DNA of 53,357 nucleotides from DATGLG01 sp035294245 (lineage in GTDB: Bacteria > Pseudomonadota > Alphaproteobacteria > JACZXZ01), in the NCBI GenBank assembly GCA_035294245.1, contig DATGLG010000036.1, positions 1 to 53,357 on the forward strand, in the 5' to 3' direction. A program made the translations under genes and the position numbers. The notes beneath the pieces are model-generated. The model saw only the letters and a program-made list of their open reading frames with translations. It did not search any database and was not told the DNA's origin. Below are positions 42,351 through 51,618 of this stretch, piece by piece. The first letter of the stretch is position 1. Every line of letters begins with the position of its first letter.

Positions 42351-43394
42351 ATGGCGGCTCGACGCTTCGCCGGAGGCATGATCATGCTCGCGGCAATTCT
42401 GCTCGCAATTTCCGGCGGGCGGGCGGGTGCTGCGGAACCTGCGCCGGTCCGCATCGTGGTCGGCAGCCCGACCTGCCTCTGCTATCTCCCCGTTCTGCTC
42501 GCCAAGGAGCTTGGGCTCTTCCACAAGAACGGCGTCGATGTCGCGCTCGACTGGCGCAATGGCGGCTCGCGGGCGCTCGCCGTGCTCTTCGCAGGCAAGG
42601 CCGACATCGTCGCCGGCTATTATGAGCACACTATTGAGCAGGCGGCGAAGGGCCGGCATCTGCGCGCCTTCGTTCTCTTTGGGCGCCTGCCGGGCTTCGT
42701 TCTCGTCGCCTCGCCCCGCCACGAGGCGGAGATCAGGAGCCCGCGGGATCTCGTCGGCCGCACGGTCGGGGTGAGCGCGCCGGGCTCGGCGAGCGATTTC
42801 TTCCTCAAATACTATCTCGGTCGCAACGACATCGATCCGGCGCGCGTTCCGGTCAGGGCCGTGGGCAATGATCGCACCGCGCTGGCCGCCCTCGAGCAGG
42901 GGCAGGTTGCGGCCGCCGTGCTGACCGATCCGGCGGCGACGCTCCTCTTCCACGATTTCCGCAAGGTCCATGTCTTCGTCGACGCGCGTACCGAATCGGA
43001 TACCCATTGGCTCTATGGCGGGGACTACCCCTCGGGCTCGCTCTTCGCTCCCGATGCCTGGATCGAGGCCCATTCGGCCGAGACTCAGGCCTTGGCCGAC
43101 GGCATCGTCGAGGCGCTCCAATGGATCCATACCCATTCGGTCGACGAGATCGTCGCCGCGGTGCCGCCGGACGTGATCGGCGCGCACCGCGAGCGGTATC
43201 GCTCCGCCGTCGAGAACTCGCTCCCCCTTTACGCCATCAACGGGCGGATCGATCCCCGCGATGCCGATGCCGTGCTCGCAGCGGTGGCGCAGGTGACCTC
43301 GCGCGTCGCCGCCGACAAGATCGACGTGACCGCGACCTACACCAATGCGTTCTCGGAGCGCGCGGCCGTCAAGTTCGGGGTGCCCCTGCCGTGA
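42351..43394 (+). CDS. ABC transporter substrate-binding protein, NitT/TauT (SsuA-like), paralogue 1
   Basis: 347 residues with a Sec signal peptide (GGMIMLAAILLAISGGRAGA, about 8-27). The mature protein starts RIVVGSPTCLCYLPVLLAKE and follows the SsuA/THI5-like pattern (LGLFHKNGVDVAL, ADIVAGYYEHTI, GVSAPGSASDFFLKYYLG). It probably delivers an organic anion or small heterocycle to the permease encoded three genes downstream. An AGGGAGGGAAT ribosome site precedes the ATG. The next gene is a close paralogue with the same motifs, including the unusual C-L-C-Y, so this locus looks like a local duplication. Confidence 0.87.
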   Translation: MAARRFAGGMIMLAAILLAISGGRAGAAEPAPVRIVVGSPTCLCYLPVLLAKELGLFHKNGVDVALDWRNGGSRALAVLFAGKADIVAGYYEHTIEQAAKGRHLRAFVLFGRLPGFVLVASPRHEAEIRSPRDLVGRTVGVSAPGSASDFFLKYYLGRNDIDPARVPVRAVGNDRTALAALEQGQVAAAVLTDPAATLLFHDFRKVHVFVDARTESDTHWLYGGDYPSGSLFAPDAWIEAHSAETQALADGIVEALQWIHTHSVDEIVAAVPPDVIGAHRERYRSAVENSLPLYAINGRIDPRDADAVLAAVAQVTSRVAADKIDVTATYTNAFSERAAVKFGVPLP

Positions 43395-43526
43395 CTGCGT
43401 AGCGGCTTGGCCCTTGTCGCCTCGCAGCCGCCTCGATAGGTTACGCGCTGGAGCGGGCTTCGGCTTGGCGCGACGTGCTTCGTTCGCCCGCGAGGGCGCA
43501 ACAAGATCAATGCAAGGGAGGACGAC

Positions 43527-44585
43527 ATGATTTCTTTGCGGCGCGGGGCGCGGCTTTTCCTCGGCATGGCCGGGGTCGGGCTGAGCATCATGTTCGCTGC
43601 GGCCGGCCACGGTGCCGCGGCCGCAGACAAGCCCCATGTCAAGATCGCCGTCGGCGGGCCCGCCTGCCTCTGCTATTTGCCGACGGTCCTGGCGGCGCAA
43701 CTCGGGCTCTATGACAAGAACGGCGTCGATGCGGAGCTCATCCCGCTCAAGGGCGGCTCTCAGGCGCTCACGGCGGTGCTTGGCGGCAGCGCCGACGTCG
43801 TCTCCGGCTACTACGACCATACCGTCGAGCTGGCGCCCAAAGGGAAGGACCTGCAATCCTTCGTTGTCTATGACCGCTTCCCCGGCCTCGTGCTCGTCGT
43901 CTCGCCCAAATACACCGACAAGATCACGAGCGTCGGCGCCCTCGTGGGCCAGAAGGTCGGGGTCTCCGCACCCGGCTCGTCGACGGATTTCTTCCTCAAA
44001 TACGTGCTGCGCAAGGGCGGCTTCGACCCCGAGAAGGTGCCCGTCGTCGGCATCGGCCTCGATGCGACGGCCGTGGCGGCGATGGAGCAGGGCCAGGTGC
44101 AGGCGGCCGTCATGCTCGATCCGGCGGTGACGCTGCTGTCCGGCAAATATAAGGACCTGCGGATCCTCGTCGACACGCGCACCGAGGCGGACACGCGCAA
44201 GGTGTTCGGCGGCGATTACCCGGGCGGCGCGCTCTATGCGCCGGCGGCGTGGATCGCGGCGCATGCGAAGGAGGCGCAGAGCCTGGCCGATGCCATCGTC
44301 GAGACGCTCAAATGGATTCACGAGCACAAGGCCGAAGAGATCATGGCGAAAATGCCCAAGGAATATGTCGGGAAGGACGAGGCGCTCTATCTCGCCGCGC
44401 TCAAGAACACGCTCCCGATGTATTCCCAGAACGGCATCATGGACCCCAAGGGCGCTGAGGCAGTGCTCGCCGTGTTCAGCCAGTCCGATCCCGCCGTCGC
44501 CAAGGCCCATGTCGACCTGGCCAAGACCTACACCAATGCCTATGCCAAGAAGGCCGCCGCAAAATTCGGCATGCCGGGCCACTGA
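43527..44585 (+). CDS. ABC transporter substrate-binding protein, NitT/TauT (SsuA-like), paralogue 2
   Basis: 352 residues with a Sec signal peptide (LFLGMAGVGLSIMFAAAGHG). The mature part starts KIAVGGPACLCYLPTVLAAQ, closely parallel to the preceding paralogue (both have CLCYLP, KNGVD, VVSGYYDHT/VAGYYEHT, GVSAPGSxxDFFLKY and the same tail AxxYTNAxxxxxAxKFGxP). It may bind the same compound with different affinity or a related one. AGGGAGGA precedes the ATG by about 5 bases. Either binding protein could serve the single ATPase-permease pair downstream. Confidence 0.87.
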   Translation: MISLRRGARLFLGMAGVGLSIMFAAAGHGAAAADKPHVKIAVGGPACLCYLPTVLAAQLGLYDKNGVDAELIPLKGGSQALTAVLGGSADVVSGYYDHTVELAPKGKDLQSFVVYDRFPGLVLVVSPKYTDKITSVGALVGQKVGVSAPGSSTDFFLKYVLRKGGFDPEKVPVVGIGLDATAVAAMEQGQVQAAVMLDPAVTLLSGKYKDLRILVDTRTEADTRKVFGGDYPGGALYAPAAWIAAHAKEAQSLADAIVETLKWIHEHKAEEIMAKMPKEYVGKDEALYLAALKNTLPMYSQNGIMDPKGAEAVLAVFSQSDPAVAKAHVDLAKTYTNAYAKKAAAKFGMPGH

Positions 44586-44609
44586 CCCGCGGGGGCGGGT
44601 GAGCATCTG

Positions 44610-45461
44610 ATGGAAAGGGCCCCTCGCGCCGGAGCCGGTGCCGCACCCGAGACGCCGGCCGTCGCCTTCGCCGGCGTCACGATCCGCTTCGCGACACCCT
44701 CCGGCGAGGTGCATACGGTGATGGAGGGGATCGACCTCGCCATCGCCCGCGGCACCTTCGTCGCCATCGTCGGGCCCTCGGGCTGCGGCAAGTCCACGCT
44801 GCTCAATGCGGCGGCGGGACTACTCTTTCCGCCGGCGGGCGAGGTGCGCGTCTTTGGCGAGGCGCTCTCCGGCGTCAATCCCCATGCCGCCTATCTCTTC
44901 CAGCAGGATGCTCTCCTGCCCTGGCGCACGGTGCTGGAGAACGTCACCCTCGGCCTCGTCTTCCGCAAGGTGCCGCGCGCGGCGGCCGTCGAGGCGGCGC
45001 GCGGCTGGCTCAAGCGCGTCGGCCTCGCCGGCTTCGAGGATCGCTTTCCCCATCAGCTCTCGGGCGGCATGCGCAAGCGCGTCGCCATCGCGCAGGCCTG
45101 GATCGTCGATCCGCGCCTCCTCCTCATGGACGAGCCCTTCGGCGCCCTCGACGTGCAGACGCGCCAGATCATGGAGAACGAGCTTCTCGACCTCTGGCAG
45201 GAGAGTCGGAAGACGGTCCTCTTCATCACCCACGATCTCGAGGAGGCGATCGCCCTTGCCGACCGCGTCATCGTCCTCTCGACGGGGCCGGCACGCATCA
45301 AGGGCGACTACGCGATCGACCTGCCGCGCCCGCGCGACGTGGCCGAGATCCGTCTCAACCCGGGATTCAACGCCCTCTACCGGCGCATCTGGGCCGATCT
45401 CCGTGACGAGGTGATGAAGTCGGGCGAGCTCGGTGCGAGGGAGGCTGCCGGTGGCGCGTGA
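44610..45461 (+). CDS. ABC transporter ATP-binding protein, NitT/TauT (SsuB-like)
   Basis: 283 residues. Walker A GPSGCGKST at about 55-63, Q-loop FQQDALLPWRTVLENV, ABC signature LSGGMRKR, Walker B LLLMDEPFGALD, H-switch FITHDLEEAI. This is the SsuB/TauB type with an LPWRTV region. The first 18 residues are proline- and alanine-rich and outside the fold. Its stop overlaps the permease start by 11 bases. It energises import for the two binding proteins upstream. Confidence 0.9.
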   Translation: MERAPRAGAGAAPETPAVAFAGVTIRFATPSGEVHTVMEGIDLAIARGTFVAIVGPSGCGKSTLLNAAAGLLFPPAGEVRVFGEALSGVNPHAAYLFQQDALLPWRTVLENVTLGLVFRKVPRAAAVEAARGWLKRVGLAGFEDRFPHQLSGGMRKRVAIAQAWIVDPRLLLMDEPFGALDVQTRQIMENELLDLWQESRKTVLFITHDLEEAIALADRVIVLSTGPARIKGDYAIDLPRPRDVAEIRLNPGFNALYRRIWADLRDEVMKSGELGAREAAGGA

Positions 45462-46254
45462 GAGGCCGGCCGCCGTCGTGGCGGGCCGCAAGCGGCCGAG
45501 CCGGCGCCTGGTGATCGCGCTGCAGATCGTCTGCTTCGTGGTCACGGTCGGCGGCTGGGAAATCCTGTCCCGTGCCGGTGTACTCGATCCCTTCTTCTTC
45601 AGCCGTCCGTCGGACATCGGCGCGCGCATGATCAATTGGATCGTGACCGGCTATATCTGGCCGCATCTCGTCACCACTCTCATCGAGGCCATGGCCGCCT
45701 TCGTCATCGGCATCTTTATGGGCGTGGCGGCGGGCCTGATGCTCGCGCGCGTCGAGCTCCTCGCCGCGGTCTTCGATCCCTATATCCGCGTCCTCAATGC
45801 GCTGCCGCGGGTGATCCTCGCCCCCATCCTCATCATCTGGTTCGGGCTCGGCATGGCGTCCAAGATCGCCCTCGGCGTCACGCTCGTCTTCTTCGTGGTG
45901 TTCTTCAACACATTCCAGGGGGTGCGCGAAGTCGATCCGGTGATTCTCAACAACGTCCGCATGCTGCAGGCCTCCGACCGCCAGCTTATGCGCCATGTCT
46001 ATCTGCCCTCGGCGATGGCGTGGATCTTCTCGAGCCTGCACACCTCGATCGGCTTCGCGCTCGTGGGTGCGGTGGTCGGCGAATATATCGGCGCGTCGCG
46101 CGGCATCGGCTATGTGGTCTCGCAAGCGCAAGGCGTCTTCGACACGACGGGGGTCTTCGCCGGGCTGCTCCTCACCTCGATCGTCGTGCTCGGCATCGAC
46201 ATCGCGATCGAGCGGCTCGAGCGCTATCTCCTGCGGTGGCGGCCCGAGGCGTAG
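45451..46254 (+). CDS. ABC transporter permease, NitT/TauT (SsuC-like)
   Basis: About 267 residues with six predicted membrane segments, from LVIALQIVCFVVTVGGWEIL onward. The coupling helix region VREVDPVILNNVRMLQASD and RHVYLPSAMAWIFSSLH is that of SsuC/TauC-type permeases. The GTG at 45451 is chosen because GAGGGAGG lies 6 bases upstream; an in-frame GTG at 45433 is the alternative. It overlaps the ATPase gene by 11 bases and probably acts as a homodimer, as no second permease is present. Confidence 0.88.
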   Translation: MARERPAAVVAGRKRPSRRLVIALQIVCFVVTVGGWEILSRAGVLDPFFFSRPSDIGARMINWIVTGYIWPHLVTTLIEAMAAFVIGIFMGVAAGLMLARVELLAAVFDPYIRVLNALPRVILAPILIIWFGLGMASKIALGVTLVFFVVFFNTFQGVREVDPVILNNVRMLQASDRQLMRHVYLPSAMAWIFSSLHTSIGFALVGAVVGEYIGASRGIGYVVSQAQGVFDTTGVFAGLLLTSIVVLGIDIAIERLERYLLRWRPEA

Positions 46255-46308
46255 AACGGCCGCAGCTCAAGACGCCGCCGCGCGCGGGCTGAAGGAGGGA
46301 AGTCGGAG

Positions 46309-47967
46309 ATGTCGGAGGCGAGGCGGAGCTGGGACGAGGAGGCCGACGTCATCGTCGTCGGCTCGGGTAGTGCCGCGCTTGCCGCTGCGCTTGCCGCCGC
46401 CGTCGGAGGCGCCCGGGTGATCGTGCTCGAGAAGGCCGCCATGCTCGGCGGCACCTCGGCCATGTCGGGCGCCGGGACGTGGGTTCCCGCCAATCACCAC
46501 ATGCTCGCGGCCGGCATCGCCGATTCCCCGACAGAGGCGCTCACCTATCTGCGCGCGACGGCGCCCGCCGGCTGGCACGAGGAGGAGGATTCCCTGTGGC
46601 AGGCCTTCGTCGAGAAAGCGCCGGCCATGCTGGAATTCCTCGAGGCCCATACGCCGCTCCGCTTCGAGCTGGTACATCACCCCGATCTCTATGTGGAGGC
46701 GCCGGGCGGCAAGTTCACCGGCCGCATGGTCTCGCCCCTTCCCCTCAGCCGCAATCTCGCGGGTCCCTGGCACAAGCGCATCCGCCGCTCCACCATGCCC
46801 CAGATCTTCACCTATCGCGAGCTGATCACCGGAACGGTGGTGAGCCAGCCCGTCCGCACGCTTCTCAAATGGGCACCCAGGCTGCTCTACCGCCTGCTCA
46901 CGCGGCGCGTAGGCATGGGGAATGCGCTCGTCGTCGGTCTGATCAGAGGCTGCCTCGACAATGGCTGCGTGATCCTGGCGGAAACACGGGCCCGCCGCCT
47001 ACTGACCGACGGCGACGGCGCAGCGATGGGGCGCGTTATCGGAGTCGAAGCCGAACGCCGTGGGCGCAGGCTGGCGCTTCGCGCCGCCAAGGGTGTGGTG
47101 CTCGCGACGGGCGGCTTCGAGTGGGATCCGGAGATGAGGGCGCGACATTTCCCGGGCGAGGAGGGCCTCATGGGCAGCCCGCGCACCAATACGGGCGACG
47201 GGCACAAGATGGCCGAGGCCGTGGGGGCGCGGCTCGCGCGCATGGATCAGGCCAACATCTATGCGGTTACGACGACGATCTATGAGGGCAAGCGCCATGC
47301 CCTGCCCCTCAACGAGCTCTATCACCCCCATTGCATCCTCGTGAATCGCCACGGGCGGCGTTTCGTCAACGAGGGCGATCCCAATGTCGGCGTCGTCCTC
47401 GACACGCGCGACGCGGCGACGGGGCTGCCGATCCATCTTCCCGCTTGGCGCATCTTCGACGAGCGCTACGCGCGCGCCAATCGTGTCGCGATGCGCCTCG
47501 GCCGCCGCGATCCGACCTGGTTTCGCAAGGCGCAGACGCTCGCCGAGCTTGCGCGCCTGATCGGCCTCGACGACAAGGCGCTCGCCGCGACGGTGGAGCG
47601 CTTCAACCGCTTCGCGCAAAACGGCCGCGACGAGGATTTCCATCGCGGCGAGACCGCCTGGGAGAAGTTCTATACCGGCGATCCGGCACGGCCCGACTGG
47701 AACGGTGCCCTCGGCACCATCGAGCGTCCGCCCTTCTACGCGGCCCCTTACTACCGCGGCATCCTGGGCACCAAGGGCGGTCCGCGCACCGACGCGCGCG
47801 GGCAGGTGCTGCGCCAGGACGGCAGCCGAATCGCCGGGCTCTATTGCGCCGGCGTCGCCATGGCCAATCCGATCGGCACCAAGGCGGTGGGTGCCGGCAC
47901 CACGATCGGGCCCTGCCTCACCTGGGGCTATATCTGCGGCCGCAGCGTGCTGCGCGAGAACACGTGA
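46309..47967 (+). CDS. FAD-dependent dehydrogenase, 3-ketosteroid-delta-1-dehydrogenase-like
   Basis: 552 residues of the fumarate reductase flavoprotein superfamily. FAD motif DVIVVGSGSAALAAALAAAV (about 13-32) and GGTSAMSGAGTWVPAN follow the KstD subgroup pattern, with the second FAD contact VVLATGGFEWDPEMR and the C-terminal GLYCAGVAMANPIGTKAVG. KstD-type enzymes introduce a double bond next to a carbonyl in steroids or other ring ketones. Its position, 54 bases after the permease gene, suggests it acts on the imported compound; whether that is a steroid is doubtful because no other steroid genes are present. A GGAGGG ribosome site precedes the ATG. Confidence 0.78.
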   Translation: MSEARRSWDEEADVIVVGSGSAALAAALAAAVGGARVIVLEKAAMLGGTSAMSGAGTWVPANHHMLAAGIADSPTEALTYLRATAPAGWHEEEDSLWQAFVEKAPAMLEFLEAHTPLRFELVHHPDLYVEAPGGKFTGRMVSPLPLSRNLAGPWHKRIRRSTMPQIFTYRELITGTVVSQPVRTLLKWAPRLLYRLLTRRVGMGNALVVGLIRGCLDNGCVILAETRARRLLTDGDGAAMGRVIGVEAERRGRRLALRAAKGVVLATGGFEWDPEMRARHFPGEEGLMGSPRTNTGDGHKMAEAVGARLARMDQANIYAVTTTIYEGKRHALPLNELYHPHCILVNRHGRRFVNEGDPNVGVVLDTRDAATGLPIHLPAWRIFDERYARANRVAMRLGRRDPTWFRKAQTLAELARLIGLDDKALAATVERFNRFAQNGRDEDFHRGETAWEKFYTGDPARPDWNGALGTIERPPFYAAPYYRGILGTKGGPRTDARGQVLRQDGSRIAGLYCAGVAMANPIGTKAVGAGTTIGPCLTWGYICGRSVLRENT

Positions 47968-47969
47968 TC

Positions 47970-48836
47970 TCAGCGCGGCGGGTTCGCCTCGATCCAGCGG
48001 GCGATCGCCTCGACCACCTGCGTCTCGATGCCGAAATAGCCATGGGGTGCGAAGGGCTGGCAGTCGTCGGAGCGCGGCGCATTGCCGCCCTCGAAGAACA
48101 TCGTCTCCACTTTGGGCGCCTGTGGGAAGGCATGTGCGAGCCGCTCGACGGCGGAGGGCGGCGACACCTTGCAGGCATCGCTCCGGTGATGGACGATCAG
48201 CACGGGCACGCGCACCGCGGCGAGATCGGCGCTAAACACCGTCTCTCTTTCAATGCGCGTCGGCACGGTGACCGAGGAGGTGAGGACGAGTCCGTCGGGC
48301 CGCGCCTCCGCGGGCGCGCCGGCGAGGCGCGCCGCGGCATTCGCCGCCGATATCGTGCCGCGACTCGTGCCCACGAGCCAGACGGGGCGCGGCACGCGCG
48401 CGTGAAGGAAGCGGATCACGGCGGCGATATCCGTCGCATGCTCGGCGCTCGCGCGCCAATCGTCGAGCTCGCGATGGTCCGAAGGTGAATCGAGGAGGGC
48501 GACTTCGAGCCCCTGCCCCGCGAAGAGGCCGCGCGTGCGCGCCAGGAAATTGCCGAAGGGTCGACCGACATTGTCTGGCTCGAGCCCGATCCTGCCGTTC
48601 CCGCCCACGAAGAGGATGAGGCTGGCCTTGGCCTCGCCCGCTGCCGGCACCACGGCGACGCGCTCGGTGACGCCGGGGCGCGGCTCCAGGGTCTCGAGCG
48701 TACCGGGGATCCCGGAGCCGGGCTCGGCGCTTTGCGGCCGCGCGGCGCTCCCCCGCGCTGCGGCCTGCGCGCCCTCGCTGGAGGCGAGCGCAGCCACGAG
48801 AATGAAAGCACAGCCGATCGGCAGAACCCACTTCAT
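47970..48836 (-). CDS. Exported alpha/beta hydrolase
   Basis: 288 residues. The first 25 form a Sec-type signal (PIGCAFILVAALASSEGAQA). The nucleophile serine is in the elbow WLVGTSRGTISAAN, a serine-hydrolase elbow with R in place of the usual second small residue. The aspartate is likely in LIVHHRSDACK and the histidine in FAPHGYFGIE. SDACK and a later DDCQ may form a disulfide. The substrate is unknown. Convergent with the flavoprotein gene, two bases between stop codons, and read by its own promoter. Confidence 0.8.
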   Translation of the reverse strand: MKWVLPIGCAFILVAALASSEGAQAAARGSAARPQSAEPGSGIPGTLETLEPRPGVTERVAVVPAAGEAKASLILFVGGNGRIGLEPDNVGRPFGNFLARTRGLFAGQGLEVALLDSPSDHRELDDWRASAEHATDIAAVIRFLHARVPRPVWLVGTSRGTISAANAAARLAGAPAEARPDGLVLTSSVTVPTRIERETVFSADLAAVRVPVLIVHHRSDACKVSPPSAVERLAHAFPQAPKVETMFFEGGNAPRSDDCQPFAPHGYFGIETQVVEAIARWIEANPPR

Positions 48837-48972
48837 CGGAACCCCCTTTGATTGCCGGCGCTACCGCCGGGTTGCTCGAATTTGCGCGTATTATCGGGGA
48901 ATTCGCGATTGAGCGCACCATGGTCGCAGGCATGCGAGGGGCCCCATGGCGCGCAAAGGCGAAGGAGAGGTC

Positions 48973-50406
48973 ATGGCCCTCGATCAGGCGTTCATTGCAG
49001 CCACTCGTTTCGGCCTCGGGCCGCGCCCGGGCGATCTCGGCCGCATCGCGAGCGATCCGCGCGGCTGGGTTCTCCATCAGCTCGATCATCCAGAGCGGGC
49101 GCCGGCGATCGCCGCGCTGCCGCCGCCGGATGCGCAGATCAGCCGCTTCTTCGCCTTGCGCCGGGAGATAAAGGCGCAGAAGCAGCTCGCGCGCGCCGAG
49201 ACGGCGCCGACCCCGATGATGCGCCGAAGCACAGTCGACAGTCCCGAAACTGAAGGCGGCGCCGCTGCAAGGCCTGCCAAATCGCCGGTCGCAAAGCTGC
49301 GCGAGCCCATCCGCGAGCTCTATCTCGCCGAGGCCGAAGCGCGCACGCGCGCCGCGATCGAGAGCGAGACGCCGCTCGTCGAGCGCCTCGTCGCCTTCTG
49401 GTCCAACCATTTCACCGTCTCCATCCAGCGCGGCGAGATCGCCGGGCTGTGCGGCCCCTTCGAGCGCCAGGCGATCCGCCCGCATGTGCTCGGCCGCTTC
49501 TCCGACATGCTGACGGCGGTGATGCGCCATCCGGCCATGCTGCTCTATCTCGACAATGCGCGCTCGATCGGCCCGGAGTCCTTCGCCGGGATGCGCCGCC
49601 ATGTCGGAATCAACGAGAATCTCGGCCGCGAGCTCCTCGAGCTCCACACCCTCGGCGTCAAGGGCGGCTATACCCAGGCCGACGTCATCCAGATGGCGCG
49701 CATGCTGACGGGCTGGACCATTGTTCCTCTCGAGAAGCCGGGCGCCGGCGCCTTCCGCTTCGAGCCGCGCTTCCACGAGCCGGGGCCCAAGACGCTGCTC
49801 GGGGTCACCTATCGCGAAGCCGGCATGGAAGAGGCGCAGGCGGCGCTCCTGGCGCTGGCGCGCCACCCAGCCACGGCGCACCATGTGGCGGAGAAGCTCG
49901 CGCGCCATTTCATGGCCGACGCGCCGCCGCCGGCCGCGGTCGGGCGCATCGCCGCCGTCTATCAGCGCACGGGGGGTGATCTCAGGGCGGTGACGCGCGC
50001 CGTCGTCGAGTCGCCGGAAGCCTGGCGCGATCCTCTCGCCAAGGTGAAGGCGCCCCAGGATTTCGTCGTCTCGACTGTGCGCGCCACCGGCTTCACGCCG
50101 CCCGATATGCGGGCGCTGATCGCTTCGCTGCGCATGCTCGGCCAAACGCCGTTCGCCGCCCCATCCCCGGCGGGATGGCCGGACACGGCTGCGGAATGGC
50201 TCGGACCCGAGGCGCTCATGCATCGCATCGAGTGGTCGCGCGCCGTGGCGCGGAAGATCGCACCTTTGGTCTCGGCGCCTCAGCTTGCCGAGGCGACCAT
50301 CGGCCCGGTCGCCACGCCGGCCACGATGCAAACGATTGCCACGGCGGCCAACCCCGTCGAGAAGCTGACGCTCGTCCTCGCCAGCCGCGAATTCCAGAGG
50401 AGATAA
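48973..50406 (+). CDS. DUF1800 domain-containing protein
   Basis: About 477 residues. DUF1800 features: TRFGLGPRPGDLGRIA near the N-terminus, LVERLVAFWSNHFTVSIQRG, then MLLYLDNARSIGP, the signature NENLGRELLELHTLGVKGGY and VIQMARMLTGWT. The family is widespread, almost always followed by a DUF1501 gene as here, and has no established biochemical role. The ATG at 48973 follows GAAGGAGAGG; a start nine codons earlier is possible. I see no signal peptide, in contrast to its partner. The gene is divergent from the exported hydrolase. Confidence 0.9.
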   Translation: MALDQAFIAATRFGLGPRPGDLGRIASDPRGWVLHQLDHPERAPAIAALPPPDAQISRFFALRREIKAQKQLARAETAPTPMMRRSTVDSPETEGGAAARPAKSPVAKLREPIRELYLAEAEARTRAAIESETPLVERLVAFWSNHFTVSIQRGEIAGLCGPFERQAIRPHVLGRFSDMLTAVMRHPAMLLYLDNARSIGPESFAGMRRHVGINENLGRELLELHTLGVKGGYTQADVIQMARMLTGWTIVPLEKPGAGAFRFEPRFHEPGPKTLLGVTYREAGMEEAQAALLALARHPATAHHVAEKLARHFMADAPPPAAVGRIAAVYQRTGGDLRAVTRAVVESPEAWRDPLAKVKAPQDFVVSTVRATGFTPPDMRALIASLRMLGQTPFAAPSPAGWPDTAAEWLGPEALMHRIEWSRAVARKIAPLVSAPQLAEATIGPVATPATMQTIATAANPVEKLTLVLASREFQRR

Positions 50407-50409
50407 GCC

Positions 50410-51618
50410 ATGCTCACGCGTCGCGATACGCTTCTCGGCCTGGCGCTCACCTCCGGTGCGCTTGCCTTCGGCCTGCCGCGCTTCGCCTTCGCGCGCATTC
50501 CGACCGAGCGCCGCTTCGTCTTCATCGTGCTGCGAGGGGCTATGGACGGGCTCGCCGCGGTGCCGCCCTATGGCGATCCCGACTACCGCGCCGTGCGCGG
50601 CCCCCTGGCCCTGCCAGCGCCCGGGCAGGCGAACGGGATTTTGCCGATCGACCGCTTCTATGGACTTAATCCGGCGCTGCAGCCTGTGGCGCCGCTCTTC
50701 CAGAGGGGCGAGGCGCTTGCGCTTCACGCGGTGGCCACGCCCTATCGCGAGCGCTCCCATTTCGACGGCCAGGACGTGCTCGAGAACGGCACCGCCACCC
50801 CTCACGCGACCGAGGATGGCTGGCTCAACCGCGCCCTTGGGCTTTACGGCGCCGAGGGCCGGCGCATCGGCCTCGCCGTTGGCCAGGACGTCCCGCTGGT
50901 CCTGCGCGGCAAGACGCCCGTGCAGTCCTGGGCCCCGTCGCCGCTCGCCGGCTTGCCCCATGAATTCATCGCCAAGCTGGCCGCCCTCTATAAGGGCGAC
51001 AGGCTCTTCGAAGGCGCCCTCGAGGAAGGCGCTCAGGCCGAAACCCTGGCCGAGGACGTGCTCGGCAGTGGCAACCGGATGGGCCCGCAGGGTCCCCAGG
51101 CTGGCGCCTTCGCCAAGCTCGCCCCCGAGGCCGGCAAGCTGCTCGCCGCCAAGGACGGGCCGCGGGTCGCCGTCATGGAATGCCTCGGCTGGGACACCCA
51201 TCAGGCCCAAGGCACGGTGCAGGGCCGTCTTGCCGACACCCTCAAGGCCTTCGCCGAGGGGGTCGCAGGCCTCGTGGCCTCGCTTGGACCGGCGTGGAGG
51301 GATACGGTCGTCCTGGCCGCCAGCGAATTCGGCCGCACGGCCCATGCCAACGGCACGGGCGGCACCGACCACGGCACCGCCACGGCGGCCTTCCTCTTCG
51401 GCGGCGCCGTTAGGGGTGGACGGGTCGCCGCGCGCTGGCCGGGCCTGAGCCAGGGACGGCTCTATCAGGGCCGGGACCTGGTGCCGACGACGGACCTGCG
51501 AGCCGCCCTCAAGGCGGTTCTGCGCGATCACCTCGAGCTGCCGGGCGATGCCCTCGACCGGGTGGTACTGCCGAATAGCACCCAGGTAAAGCCTCTCGAC
51601 GGACTCGTGCGCACCTGA
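50410..51618 (+). CDS. DUF1501 domain-containing exported protein
   Basis: 402 residues. The N-terminus MLTRRDTLLGLALTSGALAF is a twin-arginine signal (T-R-R-D-T-L-L), and LPRFAFARI marks the probable cleavage region, so periplasmic or extracellular location is likely. DUF1501 proteins belong to the alkaline-phosphatase/sulfatase-like superfamily: FIVLRGAMDGLAAVPPYGDP, ERSHFDGQDVLENG, MECLGWDTHQAQG, VLAASEFGRTAHANG and GGTDHGTATAAFLFG contain the D, H and E residues expected to bind metal. It starts 3 bases after the DUF1800 stop. The substrate is unknown; the pair presumably acts together. Confidence 0.9.
   Translation: MLTRRDTLLGLALTSGALAFGLPRFAFARIPTERRFVFIVLRGAMDGLAAVPPYGDPDYRAVRGPLALPAPGQANGILPIDRFYGLNPALQPVAPLFQRGEALALHAVATPYRERSHFDGQDVLENGTATPHATEDGWLNRALGLYGAEGRRIGLAVGQDVPLVLRGKTPVQSWAPSPLAGLPHEFIAKLAALYKGDRLFEGALEEGAQAETLAEDVLGSGNRMGPQGPQAGAFAKLAPEAGKLLAAKDGPRVAVMECLGWDTHQAQGTVQGRLADTLKAFAEGVAGLVASLGPAWRDTVVLAASEFGRTAHANGTGGTDHGTATAAFLFGGAVRGGRVAARWPGLSQGRLYQGRDLVPTTDLRAALKAVLRDHLELPGDALDRVVLPNSTQVKPLDGLVRT

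Noticed and set aside
42330..44714. Minus-strand open frame of about 794 codons opposite the tandem binding-protein genes
   Set aside because: Antisense to two clear ABC binding-protein genes, and its internal repetition simply mirrors their duplication.
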